Assembly: GCF_900096975.1 (NCBI RefSeq)
Contig: NZ_FMYQ01000029.1
Location: 45,715 to 109,714 of the forward strand
Direction: 5' to 3'
Length of the DNA: 64,000 nt
Source of the DNA: Paraburkholderia lycopersici
GTDB taxonomy: Bacteria; Pseudomonadota; Gammaproteobacteria; Burkholderiales; Burkholderiaceae
Shown here piece after piece: positions 8,209-15,099 of this stretch (the first letter of the stretch is position 1; the number at the start of each line of letters is the position of its first letter). Position numbers and translations under genes: made by a program. The notes under the pieces were generated by a model, which was given only the letters and a program-made list of their open reading frames with translations, was not told the origin of the DNA and searched no databases.

Positions 8209-8538
8209 CTAGCCCCGATGCCTGTTCAAGTCGAAGCGCTCCATCAAGTCCGCCATGATTCGCGGCCCGTCGACGAAAATATCCTGCAAATCGCATCTGT
8301 AGGGCGCGTCACGAAACCAGCGAAGTACAGTGACGACGTCCAGGAAATGTTCATCGTCGAGTCGACGGCATAGCTGATACGCGTCGACAGTGGCATAGGA
8401 ACTGTTGTGTAGGCTGACGAGAAAATCAGCTATGGGTCGTGTCCCGCCTCCTTCATGGCGACAAACCTCCAGTAGCCGTTGAACGGCATGGGCGCCGATG
8501 TCATCGGCAAAATCAGAAGAAAGCTCCAGAGAAAACAT
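8209..8538 (-). CDS. Small protein resembling DUF7673
   Basis: The 109-residue protein contains RLLEVCRHEGGGTRPIADFL, a run like the start of the DUF7673 family (LL.va..dtGqsr.vAdFLlawhN), followed by helices with the spacing of that family. Such proteins are common in integrative elements of Proteobacteria and have no known function. The family name is from memory. The start ATG at 8538 has only a weak GAGAC site upstream. The gene stands alone, convergent with the structured region. Confidence 0.55.
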   Translation of the reverse strand: MFSLELSSDFADDIGAHAVQRLLEVCRHEGGGTRPIADFLVSLHNSSYATVDAYQLCRRLDDEHFLDVVTVLRWFRDAPYRCDLQDIFVDGPRIMADLMERFDLNRHRG

Positions 8539-9078
8539 GTGAGAGGTCTCGTTGATGTTCTGGTCCGTCGTTTAGCGACAGCGTTTATTCGCGCACCGGA
8601 CAGTGTGGCCCGTCGCCCAGTTTCCGTAGAGCGCAACGAGCACAAGACGCCTGCACATACGGTTTTCAAAAGAAGCTCCGTATTTCCGTAGGGAAGCTTT
8701 TCTCTAACGGACTGTGGTGAGTACCTTGAGTTTGGGGCAAAGCTCCCCCCTTACCCGGCGGAAGCCGAGAAGCGAGCTTTACCCCACTTGGTATCGGACT
8801 GCGGAGCCGACCCGTCGCAAGGGGCACTGCGGTCAGGCGGTTCCGCCGCAGCACAGCCAGACTATTCGAGACATGCGCGTCCCGCCGCTCACCCTCTGGC
8901 TGCTTACTCCCAGGTTTCGCCCATGAGCTACCCGCTTGGCGCAAAAATCGGCCGCGGGGTATTGAGCCCTCTCCTCCGACTCCACCTGTAGGGCTACGGT
9001 TTTAAATAAGGCAAGTCGTCTCGTCAGCTTGGGTGCCATGCCACCCACGAGACGTAGCAACGACGAGCTCCCATTGTT

Positions 9079-9100
9079 GTTACTGACGTTACCCTGTTAC
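9079..9100 (+). repeat. Three GTTAC iteron-like repeats (second site)
   Basis: GTTACT, GTTACC and GTTACC start at 9079, 9088 and 9096 (spacing 9 and 8). This is the same set of words as at 2456-2477 in the reverse order of spacing. No gene start lies close by. Confidence 0.5.
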
Positions 9101-9390
9101 CTCTGAGATTCGTATAGACGCTTTCGTCGAGCATCGCCAAGCGGCAGTGCTGGTCCTCTCGACGCCCCCAAGGGTCGTCTGATTCTTCATTAAAGAGCGG
9201 TCGGTCCGCGGCCATGCGCTGCGCGCTTGCGGTCAATGTCGAGGATGGGCACGCTGCCGACAAAGACGGGTTCTGCAGAGCTGCTGGACACAGCGGAGCG
9301 GATGGAAGCGACGAGAGATGTTGGCAAAGGAGGCGTCGTGTGATTGTGACACCTCGTGTATTTCGCCAGTTTATCCCCACGGTCGCACAA

Positions 9391-9727
9391 ATTTTGACGT
9401 CAAAATCGCACGCGACTGAGCGTCATAACTTAACGATGCGTAACGACAGCATCTGAGCACTGATTGTTTCACGCGATTTCGCGAGCGATTCCGGAACATG
9501 CCAATCGCACGCCACGTAAGGCGTAGCGCCTATTTTCAAGGCAAATCGCGGGCAATGTTTCACGAGCAGCACACCGAGTCGCATCACTTTTGACGTCAAA
9601 ATTGCTTAACGGCATTAAGCACCGCGCCTGCCCCGCTCGTCATGAATTTTGACGTCGAAATCGACACCGAACGTGCGACCAAAGTCCGCCGCCGGTGCAG
9701 CGGGCTCGACAATTTTGACGTCAAAAT
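9391..9727. promoter_or_regulatory. Four-copy GACGTC palindrome array
   Basis: The palindrome TTTTGACGTCAAAA occurs at 9391-9406 (flanked as ATTTTGACGTCAAAAT), 9588-9601, 9646-9661 (one mismatch, GACGTCGAAAT) and 9712-9727. Most copies are followed by CGC, CGG or TGC. A fifth copy is at 10435-10448 on the other side of the XRE regulator gene. So long a shared palindrome cannot be chance; it is probably the operator of that regulator or a partition-like site. Confidence 0.75.
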
Positions 9728-9933
9728 CGGTGTGTCACTCCGCGCTGTAGCTTTGCAGAAAAGGGCGCACTTGGGCGAGCGTGGTCAAGTTGCCACCAAC
9801 GTCGGCAAGCGACGACCCAATTTCGGACATGCCATTTGGCGCTTCGCGCCAGGTTGGGCGGGTTTGCGCGGCATGAGACTCGGCTCGGTGTATTTCGGCC
9901 TTGGTCTAGTCGCGCAGTTTAGTCAGCGCCGTC

Positions 9934-10317
9934 CTAGTCTTCGGTTTCAGTGCCGCGCTTCTGTCCGCGCTTTAGTCGTGCTTCCGCTGATGCATTTGCC
10001 CGCGCTTTGCCTAGGTCCATTGCCGCTCGCACGTCGCGCTCAAGCGCGCCTCGGTCGTTCTCGGGCGAAGCCAACTCTCGAAGCGCGCCGTCGCGCTGAA
10101 TAAGCCAAAGCGCCGTGGCATAAATGCCCATGCTTACGCCCGGGTCCCCTGATTCCATGCGAAGCAGCGTCGGGACAGAGATACCCATGCGTCCGGCCCA
10201 AGTCTTGAGTGATTCCTTGCGGCGCAAGCGAGCAACTGCCAAGTCAGCCCCGAGGCTTTCGATGGCTGCCATGGTTGCCGGTGGCAGCATGTACAAGGCT
10301 TTAGGAGTCTTTGGCAT
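9934..10317 (-). CDS. XRE-family HTH regulator
   Basis: The 127-residue protein has a helix-turn-helix at about residues 28-65: AVARLRRKESLKTWAGRMG, then ISVPTLLRMESGDPGVSMG. This is the Cro/CI (XRE) pattern, with the usual R.ESG after the recognition helix. It probably binds DNA as a dimer and represses its own and nearby genes. The GACGTC palindromes on both sides of the gene are the obvious candidate sites. The C-terminal third is charged and rich in Ala and Arg. Upstream 10318-10434 is AT-rich with only a weak GTAGG ribosome site. The gene could be the antitoxin half of a module, but no toxin is recognised next to it. Confidence 0.75.
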   Translation of the reverse strand: MPKTPKALYMLPPATMAAIESLGADLAVARLRRKESLKTWAGRMGISVPTLLRMESGDPGVSMGIYATALWLIQRDGALRELASPENDRGALERDVRAAMDLGKARANASAEARLKRGQKRGTETED

Positions 10318-10434
10318 ACAAATAGATAAAACCTACGAATTGCATACATAAACAAAGAATTTAACGTCGAGGGCTGTTCCGTTAGCATCTTTATGAGTAA
10401 CTCGAGTACCGCGTCATTGCCGTTCCAAAGCAAG

Positions 10435-10448
10435 TTTTGACGTCAAAA
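10435..10448. promoter_or_regulatory. Fifth GACGTC palindrome, upstream of the regulator
   Basis: A perfect TTTTGACGTCAAAA lies 118 bases upstream of the XRE regulator start, with a half-match (TTTTGACGCC) at 10460-10469. Its position suits an autoregulatory operator. Confidence 0.65.
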
Positions 10449-10576
10449 TCGCTCCGGGTTTTTGACGCCAGCGCTCCCACAAACTACCCCGCCATCCATT
10501 GATTGCAAGCGCTGCTGGTGTCATGTGGTGTTGCTTGTTGTTGGTCTAGTTCATATAGAGACGCCTGTAAAACAGC

Positions 10577-10762
10577 CTACTCTCGTGGGCGCAATGCCGC
10601 CTTCACGACTTCACCGATGTGACGGTTGCTAAGGCGCTGAAGCTTGCGAGCAATGTCAGGAGCGTTACCAGTAACGACAGCGCGCGCAATCTGCTCAATC
10701 AAGTGCATCGCCGCAGGCGATACGAAGTGGCGCTTGAAGCGGTGTTGGCGTCGCACCTTCAT
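10577..10762 (-). CDS. Hypothetical 61 aa protein
   Basis: The ATG at 10762 overlaps the TGA of the upstream gene as ATGA, a strong sign of translational coupling, so the frame is likely real. The product is basic and helical (MKVRRQHRFKRHFVSPAAM, then an Ala/Ile/Arg-rich region). No motif is recognised. It forms a two-gene unit with the 97-residue protein upstream. Confidence 0.5.
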   Translation of the reverse strand: MKVRRQHRFKRHFVSPAAMHLIEQIARAVVTGNAPDIARKLQRLSNRHIGEVVKAALRPRE

Positions 10763-11052
10763 ACGCTGGTCTCGAGAAGGTTGGTAGGCCCCGCTGACAG
10801 CATGACGACCCTAACGCTCTTGGTAACAACGTCGCGATAACTGCTGTCACGTTCGCACGGCTTACCGGAGTAATAAGCCTCGTAGGGCTCATTGTTGCCA
10901 TACCTCCCGCGCTCATGCGTCCAGGCCTCTCGACGGATGTCAACAAGACGCACAGCGTCTGCCTCGTCGGCGTCAGCGTACTGACCTAAGAAAAGCACTT
11001 CCGCTTGCGGGTCTACCTGCGCTAATAAGGCTAGTAAGTCTTGCACTTTCAT
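10759..11052 (-). CDS. Small accessory protein, phage-type LL.Q.DP family
   Basis: The 97-residue protein starts MKVQDLLALLAQVDPQAEVL, the common start of small phage and island proteins of unknown role (V..Li..L...DPdaeV). The same start is seen in the 66-residue protein at 13467. The ATG at 11052 was chosen because GGTGGGAG lies 5-6 bases upstream; the longer frame adds 37 residues without support. It is divergent from the seven-gene operon at 11143-13667, so 11053-11142 should hold promoters for both directions. Confidence 0.65.
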   Translation of the reverse strand: MKVQDLLALLAQVDPQAEVLFLGQYADADEADAVRLVDIRREAWTHERGRYGNNEPYEAYYSGKPCERDSSYRDVVTKSVRVVMLSAGPTNLLETSV

Positions 11053-11142
11053 GTGCGTCTCCCACCTTAGTTGCACGCTGCAACAAAGTCTGTAGTCCGA
11101 ATCTTTTATCCGTCTTATGCTAGCATCTGGTGACGACAACCG

Positions 11143-11436
11143 ATGCTGGAGCACCGTGTGCAATACGATGACCTGATACGCGACGCCCGCAACAGGGAGC
11201 TGATGCAGTCAACGCGCTTACGCGCTGCACTTAATGCCGTCTATTCGTGTTGCAAACCAGCGGAATCGCTGGAGCGGGTTCTCGAAACACTCGACCTCAA
11301 CTTCGCGGATGCGAAGCTTCTTATCGCCCTGCGTTACTGGGTAGAACGCGTAGCACCGGAGGGGCCGCTGCCAATGTCACCAGAAGACGCGATTGCGCTC
11401 GCTGAGCGCGTTTACAAAATCAACGGAGGAAAGTAG
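11143..11436 (+). CDS. Hypothetical 97 aa protein, first gene of a small-gene operon
   Basis: The product is all-helical in appearance (RNRELMQSTRLRAALNAVYS ... EDAIALAERVYKINGGK) with two Cys in YSCCKP. No family is recognised. Its stop overlaps the GTG start of the next gene by one base (TAGTG). It heads seven closely packed plus-strand genes. The ATG at 11143 follows GGTGA at moderate distance. Confidence 0.6.
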   Translation: MLEHRVQYDDLIRDARNRELMQSTRLRAALNAVYSCCKPAESLERVLETLDLNFADAKLLIALRYWVERVAPEGPLPMSPEDAIALAERVYKINGGK

Positions 11437-11834
11437 TGAGCAAAGAGTACGAGTTTGCTGTGCTGGTGTCCCATGTAGTTGGCGTACGCCAAGAGCAGAT
11501 TTGCGCACTCGGCGTCGCTGGACCGACGCCAGAATACCGGCATGCGCTTACCTCGGCGCTCGCGCTGTACAAGGAGTCGGAAGATGACCGCGTACCTGCA
11601 CAGCCATGTATCCTGCTCGCTCTCGTATCTCGGGTGAGCACACCGGACGAAGTCGGTCTCCGACTGGTGGTGGACGTACGCGGAGACTTTGCCAGAGGCT
11701 TCTGGATGCATGACCCAGTCCGAGGAGGCGGCTGGGCGAAAGCAGGCCTAAGTGAGTGCGTGCCGGTAGCGGCAGACACTAATGCCATTCATCTTGTGCG
11801 CAGCGTGTGGTCGGCCAGGCAGTGGGTAAGCTAA
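11436..11834 (+). CDS. Hypothetical 132 aa protein
   Basis: It starts with GTG directly after GGAGGAAAG, an excellent ribosome site. The sequence has alternating beta-like runs (EFAVLVSHVV, CILLALVSRV, LRLVVDVRG) and several Trp near the C-terminus. No motif or membrane segment is visible. It is followed after 4 bases by the next gene. Its function is unknown. Confidence 0.65.
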   Translation: MSKEYEFAVLVSHVVGVRQEQICALGVAGPTPEYRHALTSALALYKESEDDRVPAQPCILLALVSRVSTPDEVGLRLVVDVRGDFARGFWMHDPVRGGGWAKAGLSECVPVAADTNAIHLVRSVWSARQWVS

Positions 11835-11838
11835 GACC

Positions 11839-12288
11839 ATGCTCCGGGTAACGGTAGAGCTATGGCCAGGAGGTCGCGAGTCTGGCAAACGGGTGATTGC
11901 GACGGCAGACATCGGCCGGGTCGCGGACGGCGCACACGCGGACTACGAAGCCAGGCTCGCTGAGGTCGGTATTGGCAGCATAGGCACAGGACACGTGCGC
12001 GCGTATCCGCGATGGTCGGCGACCGTATGGGATTTGGTCGCACGCAGCATAGCGGCGGCGCTTGGCGGCAATTCCGACCAGCTGCCACCGCGTCCCCGCT
12101 TGCCTGCAGTGCCGATGCACACAACGCCTGACGGCACGAACTATGTGCGGCTTCGCGAGACTCCGTGGCCGGCTCGGACTCATTTTGAGAGCACACTCGA
12201 AGGCAGTACGTGCCCGCAGATTGTAGAAGACCCTGAGCCACGCGGGTGCGCGTATTGGCACGACTGGGTCTATTTTCTGATGGGTTGA
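11839..12288 (+). CDS. Conserved island hypothetical, 149 aa
   Basis: It begins MLRVTVELWPGGRESGKRVI, a start found in a family of phage and island hypotheticals (beta strand, P.G.E..KR.I, beta strand). A later HVRAYPRWSATVWDLVARSI segment fits the same family. The role is unknown. Its TGA is followed directly by the ATG of the HAD-like gene, so the two are coupled. Confidence 0.6.
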   Translation: MLRVTVELWPGGRESGKRVIATADIGRVADGAHADYEARLAEVGIGSIGTGHVRAYPRWSATVWDLVARSIAAALGGNSDQLPPRPRLPAVPMHTTPDGTNYVRLRETPWPARTHFESTLEGSTCPQIVEDPEPRGCAYWHDWVYFLMG

Positions 12289-12837
12289 ATGCTGACAGGC
12301 CTTCCCGGTGAATCCCTCTACATCCCTGCGCCGCGGTGGACGGGCGGGTACGCGCTTTTTTTGGACTTTGACGGTTGCCTGCACCCGCATCAGGTGTTCG
12401 AAAAGCCCGGTTCTGGTCCATTTCTCGTTGGTTTCCCTGGACACAAACTGTTCGAGAACGCTGCGCTGCTTGAAGAGCTACTGCTGCCCTACCCGGACCT
12501 GCGCATAGTTTTGTCGACAAGCTGGGTGCGCCGTTATCGCGGAAGTTTGCGCCGTACGTCGAGGTGGCTCCCGCCCGGCTTGCGAGCAAGAGTTGTGGGC
12601 GCGACTTTTCATTCGCGCATGCACAGCCCGGACTTCCTGTCGGCATCCCGCGGTATGCAAATATGGAGCGACGTGCTGCGGCGCAAGCCCAAAGCTTGGC
12701 TCGCGTTAGATGATGACGACAGGGACTGGCCGCCGTGGTGCCTTGACCATCTTGTTCGAACGGACGAAGTGCTTGGTATCAACGAACCGCGCGTGCTCGC
12801 CGAGTTGCGGGCAAAGCTGGCAGCAATGTACGCCTGA
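12289..12837 (+). CDS. HAD-superfamily phosphatase-like protein (HAD_SAK_2 type)
   Basis: The 182-residue protein has the HAD motif I ALFLDFDGCLHP (nucleophile Asp and second Asp, about residues 24-28) and motif II IVLSTSWVRR. Motif IV acidic residues are in ALDDDDRDWP. This short HAD form with LSTSW is typical of the HAD domain found in the 'Swiss army knife' RNA-repair and phage-related families. Such enzymes may remove phosphate from nucleic-acid ends or nucleotides. It lies in an operon of unknown small genes. The catalytic residues appear intact. Confidence 0.75.
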   Translation: MLTGLPGESLYIPAPRWTGGYALFLDFDGCLHPHQVFEKPGSGPFLVGFPGHKLFENAALLEELLLPYPDLRIVLSTSWVRRYRGSLRRTSRWLPPGLRARVVGATFHSRMHSPDFLSASRGMQIWSDVLRRKPKAWLALDDDDRDWPPWCLDHLVRTDEVLGINEPRVLAELRAKLAAMYA

Positions 12838-12858
12838 GCGCACACCTGAGGAGACACG

Positions 12859-13068
12859 ATGACGATGCCTTGTGAGCGTACACAAGCAGTCCTGCGCACG
12901 CGCGAGTTGCTCAAGGCCCTAGCCTTTGGCACATGTATTGACGCAGCGACGCTGCAGCACCGAGCGGAGGCACTGCTCAGGGACTTCCCGACCGCATCGG
13001 ACTTGGACATATCTGCTGCAGCACTACCCGGTACTTGGGCACGAATAGACGCACGACGGTCCGACTAA
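12859..13068 (+). CDS. BPSL0761-family small protein
   Basis: The 69-residue product begins MTMPCERTQAVLRTRELL and later has ALLRDFPTASDL. This is the pattern of the BPSL0761 family (MT.PyERTrAv..TReFL ... ar.LLRhyPs..d) widespread in Burkholderiaceae, whose function is unknown. A GAGGAG ribosome site lies 7 bases before the ATG. It supports a Burkholderia-type host. Confidence 0.75.
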   Translation: MTMPCERTQAVLRTRELLKALAFGTCIDAATLQHRAEALLRDFPTASDLDISAAALPGTWARIDARRSD

Positions 13069-13086
13069 AACTGACTGAGAGTACCC

Positions 13087-13470
13087 ATGCTGACAATCAC
13101 CATTTACGACGGCGAAATCGTGGCCCCCGACTCGCTGGTGCATTTGTGCGACGTGGAAGGCAGCGCCGAGGCGTACGACCGGCCTCCTTTCACCGCACTG
13201 GAGGAAGCGCTGCGCGTATTAGAAATGTGCAGCGATAGGTACAGTACTCCGCACCTGAGCGGCACTGGCTTTACGGTTTTCATTGGCAACAAAGAGGGCC
13301 TCGAAGTGACGCCGCTGGTGCGACTGGACGGCTATGCTCACAACGGTTATGCAAGCGCCGGAATTGTGGGCGCCGGACCGCGGTTCGACACGGTTCCGGC
13401 GAAGTACGCGCCGGACGACGACGTGGTCGAAATTGTGCGCAAAATCCTCGCCGGACAGGTGACCAGATGA
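13087..13470 (+). CDS. Hypothetical 127 aa protein
   Basis: It is an acidic protein with a beta-rich N-terminus (MLTITIYDGEIVAP) and a C-terminal helix (DDDVVEIVRKILAGQ). No motif is recognised. It overlaps the next gene by ATGA and follows the BPSL0761 gene by 18 bases. Confidence 0.6.
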   Translation: MLTITIYDGEIVAPDSLVHLCDVEGSAEAYDRPPFTALEEALRVLEMCSDRYSTPHLSGTGFTVFIGNKEGLEVTPLVRLDGYAHNGYASAGIVGAGPRFDTVPAKYAPDDDVVEIVRKILAGQVTR

Positions 13471-13667
13471 TGGTATGTGAGCTGATAGCGCTGCTGCAAC
13501 AACAGGACCCGCACTTCACGGTGTGCCACTTGGGTCCGTATGACCTTCCTGAGTGCCCCGCGGAAATTTTTGGAGTTAGAGCGGAGCCGAGCGAGCCAGG
13601 CTTTGTGTATTTAACTACAGCGCTACCACCAGTTGCCACGCCGAGAAGTCCCAGAAGTGAGAGCTAG
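13467..13667 (+). CDS. Small accessory protein, phage-type LL.Q.DP family (66 aa)
   Basis: It starts MMVCELIALLQQQDPHFTV, the same N-terminal module as the 97-residue protein at 10759-11052 (V.dLLALL.Q.DP..eV..LG). Its ATG overlaps the preceding stop. It is the last gene of the seven-gene operon and is shorter than its relative. Confidence 0.6.
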   Translation: MMVCELIALLQQQDPHFTVCHLGPYDLPECPAEIFGVRAEPSEPGFVYLTTALPPVATPRSPRSES

Positions 13668-13695
13668 CTGGACGCGAGCGTCAACTGGGTATGTG

Positions 13696-13851
13696 TCAAC
13701 CACGGTTGGAAATCTGGTGCCGCCCGATGTACGGCCTTCCGCGAAGCAGCCGGCCGAGCGCAAAGCCCACGATGGCGGCCCCGACGGTTGTAACCGCAAC
13801 CGGCGATGTCTCCAAGAATATCTGCGTCCAAGCCACTTGCGACCAATCCAT
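13696..13851 (-). CDS. Small membrane protein, 51 aa (tandem copy B)
   Basis: The start ATG at 13851 has GGAGG exactly 5 bases upstream. The product begins MDWSQVAWTQ, has one hydrophobic segment (about residues 17-35) and then a conserved basic end GFALGRLLRGRPYIGRH. It closely matches the 52-residue product just upstream (13902-14060), so the two arose by duplication. One-segment proteins with basic tails include type I toxins and holin-like proteins, but nothing here proves either. Confidence 0.7.
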   Translation of the reverse strand: MDWSQVAWTQIFLETSPVAVTTVGAAIVGFALGRLLRGRPYIGRHQISNRG

Positions 13852-13901
13852 AGCACCCTCCGGCTTCGAAAGCACTGCGATACGCCTGCGCGCCGATGAT
13901 G

Positions 13902-14060
13902 TCACCGGGGCGGCTCACTTATATGCCGCCCGACGTACGGCCGGCCGCGAATGAGTCGCCCAAGGGCAAAGCCCACTGCCGCGGCGCCGACTGGGAGGTA
14001 CAGCAGCGGCAGCAGCGGCATGACAATGTGCCCCCAATAGCTTAGCTGTGACCAAATCAT
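13902..14060 (-). CDS. Small membrane protein, 52 aa (tandem copy A)
   Basis: The ATG at 14060 has GGAGG 5 bases upstream and the TGA is at 13902-13904. The product begins MIWSQLSYWG, has a hydrophobic stretch (PLLPLLYLPVGAAAVGFALG) and then GRLIRGRPYVGRH. It shares WSQ, VGFALGRL and RGRPY(V/I)GRH with copy B. Hydrophobic parts differ, while the basic C-terminal motif is almost identical, which points to selection on that motif. The gap between the two genes is 50 bases. Confidence 0.7.
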   Translation of the reverse strand: MIWSQLSYWGHIVMPLLPLLYLPVGAAAVGFALGRLIRGRPYVGRHISEPPR

Positions 14061-14498
14061 CCCCGCCTCCGCTTGTCAGCGCCCGAGCACCAGTGTACGC
14101 GCTCTAGATTTGTAATCGCGCGCTTAAGATTCTGAAGGGTCGAATGACAAACTGAAGTGTGCGCTAAAGTACACAGGCGACTAAGGGCGGTCGTCGAGCC
14201 GGTGCAAAGTGCCGCGAGGCGCCCTGCTGTTGCATGAGAACCGGACTTCTTCGCGGCGAAGGGCGATAGCCCGTCATCGACCAACGCAGGCCCGGGAAAA
14301 GGCCGCTCCGCGTTCAGCCTGAACAATTCTCTCTTGATGCCGCTGGGTAACAGAGGTAACAAACAACTGTGCTCACAACGACACGCATTCCTTGGTTATC
14401 CGACCTGTAGCCGCGGAGCAGGCCAGCGCCCGGTTGCGAACAATGGACACCGCACTTTATTGATGCCTGCCTGCGGCCCCCCCCCCCCGAATTGCCAG
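14061..14498. other. 438-base gap with a GTTACC pair and a C12 tract
   Basis: No gene is recognised. Two GTTACC words (as GGTAAC on the plus strand) start at 14346 and 14355, matching the triplets at 2456 and 9079. A run of twelve C occupies 14477-14488, eleven bases beyond the stop of the HTH gene that ends at 14499. Confidence 0.5.
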
Positions 14499-14858
14499 CT
14501 ATGCGGGCCCGACCGTCGACAAGATGCGCGCTTGCCTCGCCTGCAGACGTGAAGCGACCTTCGAATGCGCATGTGCAACCTTTCCAGGCTTGGACGGTGC
14601 AAGCGCCGGCGTAACCGCTTTCTCAGTGCGTTTTTCATCGCGGCACGCTCCGTCACTGTCGTCGCTCCAGCCTCCGCTTCTCAGCGCCTGGTCAAGCCAC
14701 GCATAGAACACGTCCGGGTGCCACAGCACCCGGGCACCGATGTGGGCAGGGGCCGGCATACGCCCCCTGGCAACAAAATTCTCTACCGTGCGAATCGATA
14801 CGCCGAGTATGGCGGCGACGTCCTGCTTGCTGAGGGGCGTAAAGGCGGTGGTGTTCAT
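14499..14858 (-). CDS. Small HTH DNA-binding protein (AlpA/excisionase-like)
   Basis: The 119-residue product (ATG 14858) has a MerR-like winged HTH: TPLSKQDVAAILGVSIRTVE, NFVARGRMPAPAHIG and VLWHPDVFYAWLDQA. This is the layout of AlpA regulators and excisionases of integrative elements. The C-terminal 50 residues are basic and low in complexity. The start was chosen because the longer frame adds 33 residues without the fold; no strong ribosome site is seen. It is likely a regulator of excision or of nearby genes. Confidence 0.7.
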   Translation of the reverse strand: MNTTAFTPLSKQDVAAILGVSIRTVENFVARGRMPAPAHIGARVLWHPDVFYAWLDQALRSGGWSDDSDGACRDEKRTEKAVTPALAPSKPGKVAHAHSKVASRLQARQARILSTVGPA

Positions 14859-15099
14859 CTGGCGTGTGCGGTCGAGTCCGTGACCGACAGTGAAGCCACC
14901 GCAATTTATATCACCGCCACACTCACGCGTTCTGCCACCCACCTGCCATACGACCACCCCAAACCAGCACTCTGCTCAGCCATCGGAATACAGCTATACC
15001 GCTGGGTGCCGGCACGACGAATTGGCGCAGTTCCGCAAAGCGCCGCCGTGAATGTCGGCAAGCGACGCGCATGGACGCCCCCTGACAATGCCATCACCC

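Larger units (their letters stand above)
8539..9933. other. 1.4 kb gene-poor region with palindromes
   Basis: Only short overlapping frames of low-complexity composition are present, and none looks coding. The stretch holds several G/C hairpins (for example GGGG..CCCC near 8734-8748 and GGCGG/CCGCC near 8838), the GTTAC triplet at 9079-9100 and four copies of the GACGTC palindrome at 9391-9727. Together with the adjacent regulator it looks like a control or maintenance region. Confidence 0.5.

Noticed and set aside
9642..10103. 153-codon plus-strand frame across the GACGTC palindromes
   Set aside because: It is antisense to the XRE gene, has no family match and spans two palindromes; probably chance in GC-rich DNA.
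14057..14362. 101-codon minus-strand frame upstream of the small membrane proteins
   Set aside because: It overlaps the GTTACC pair and has no family or ribosome site; composition is unlike neighbouring genes.
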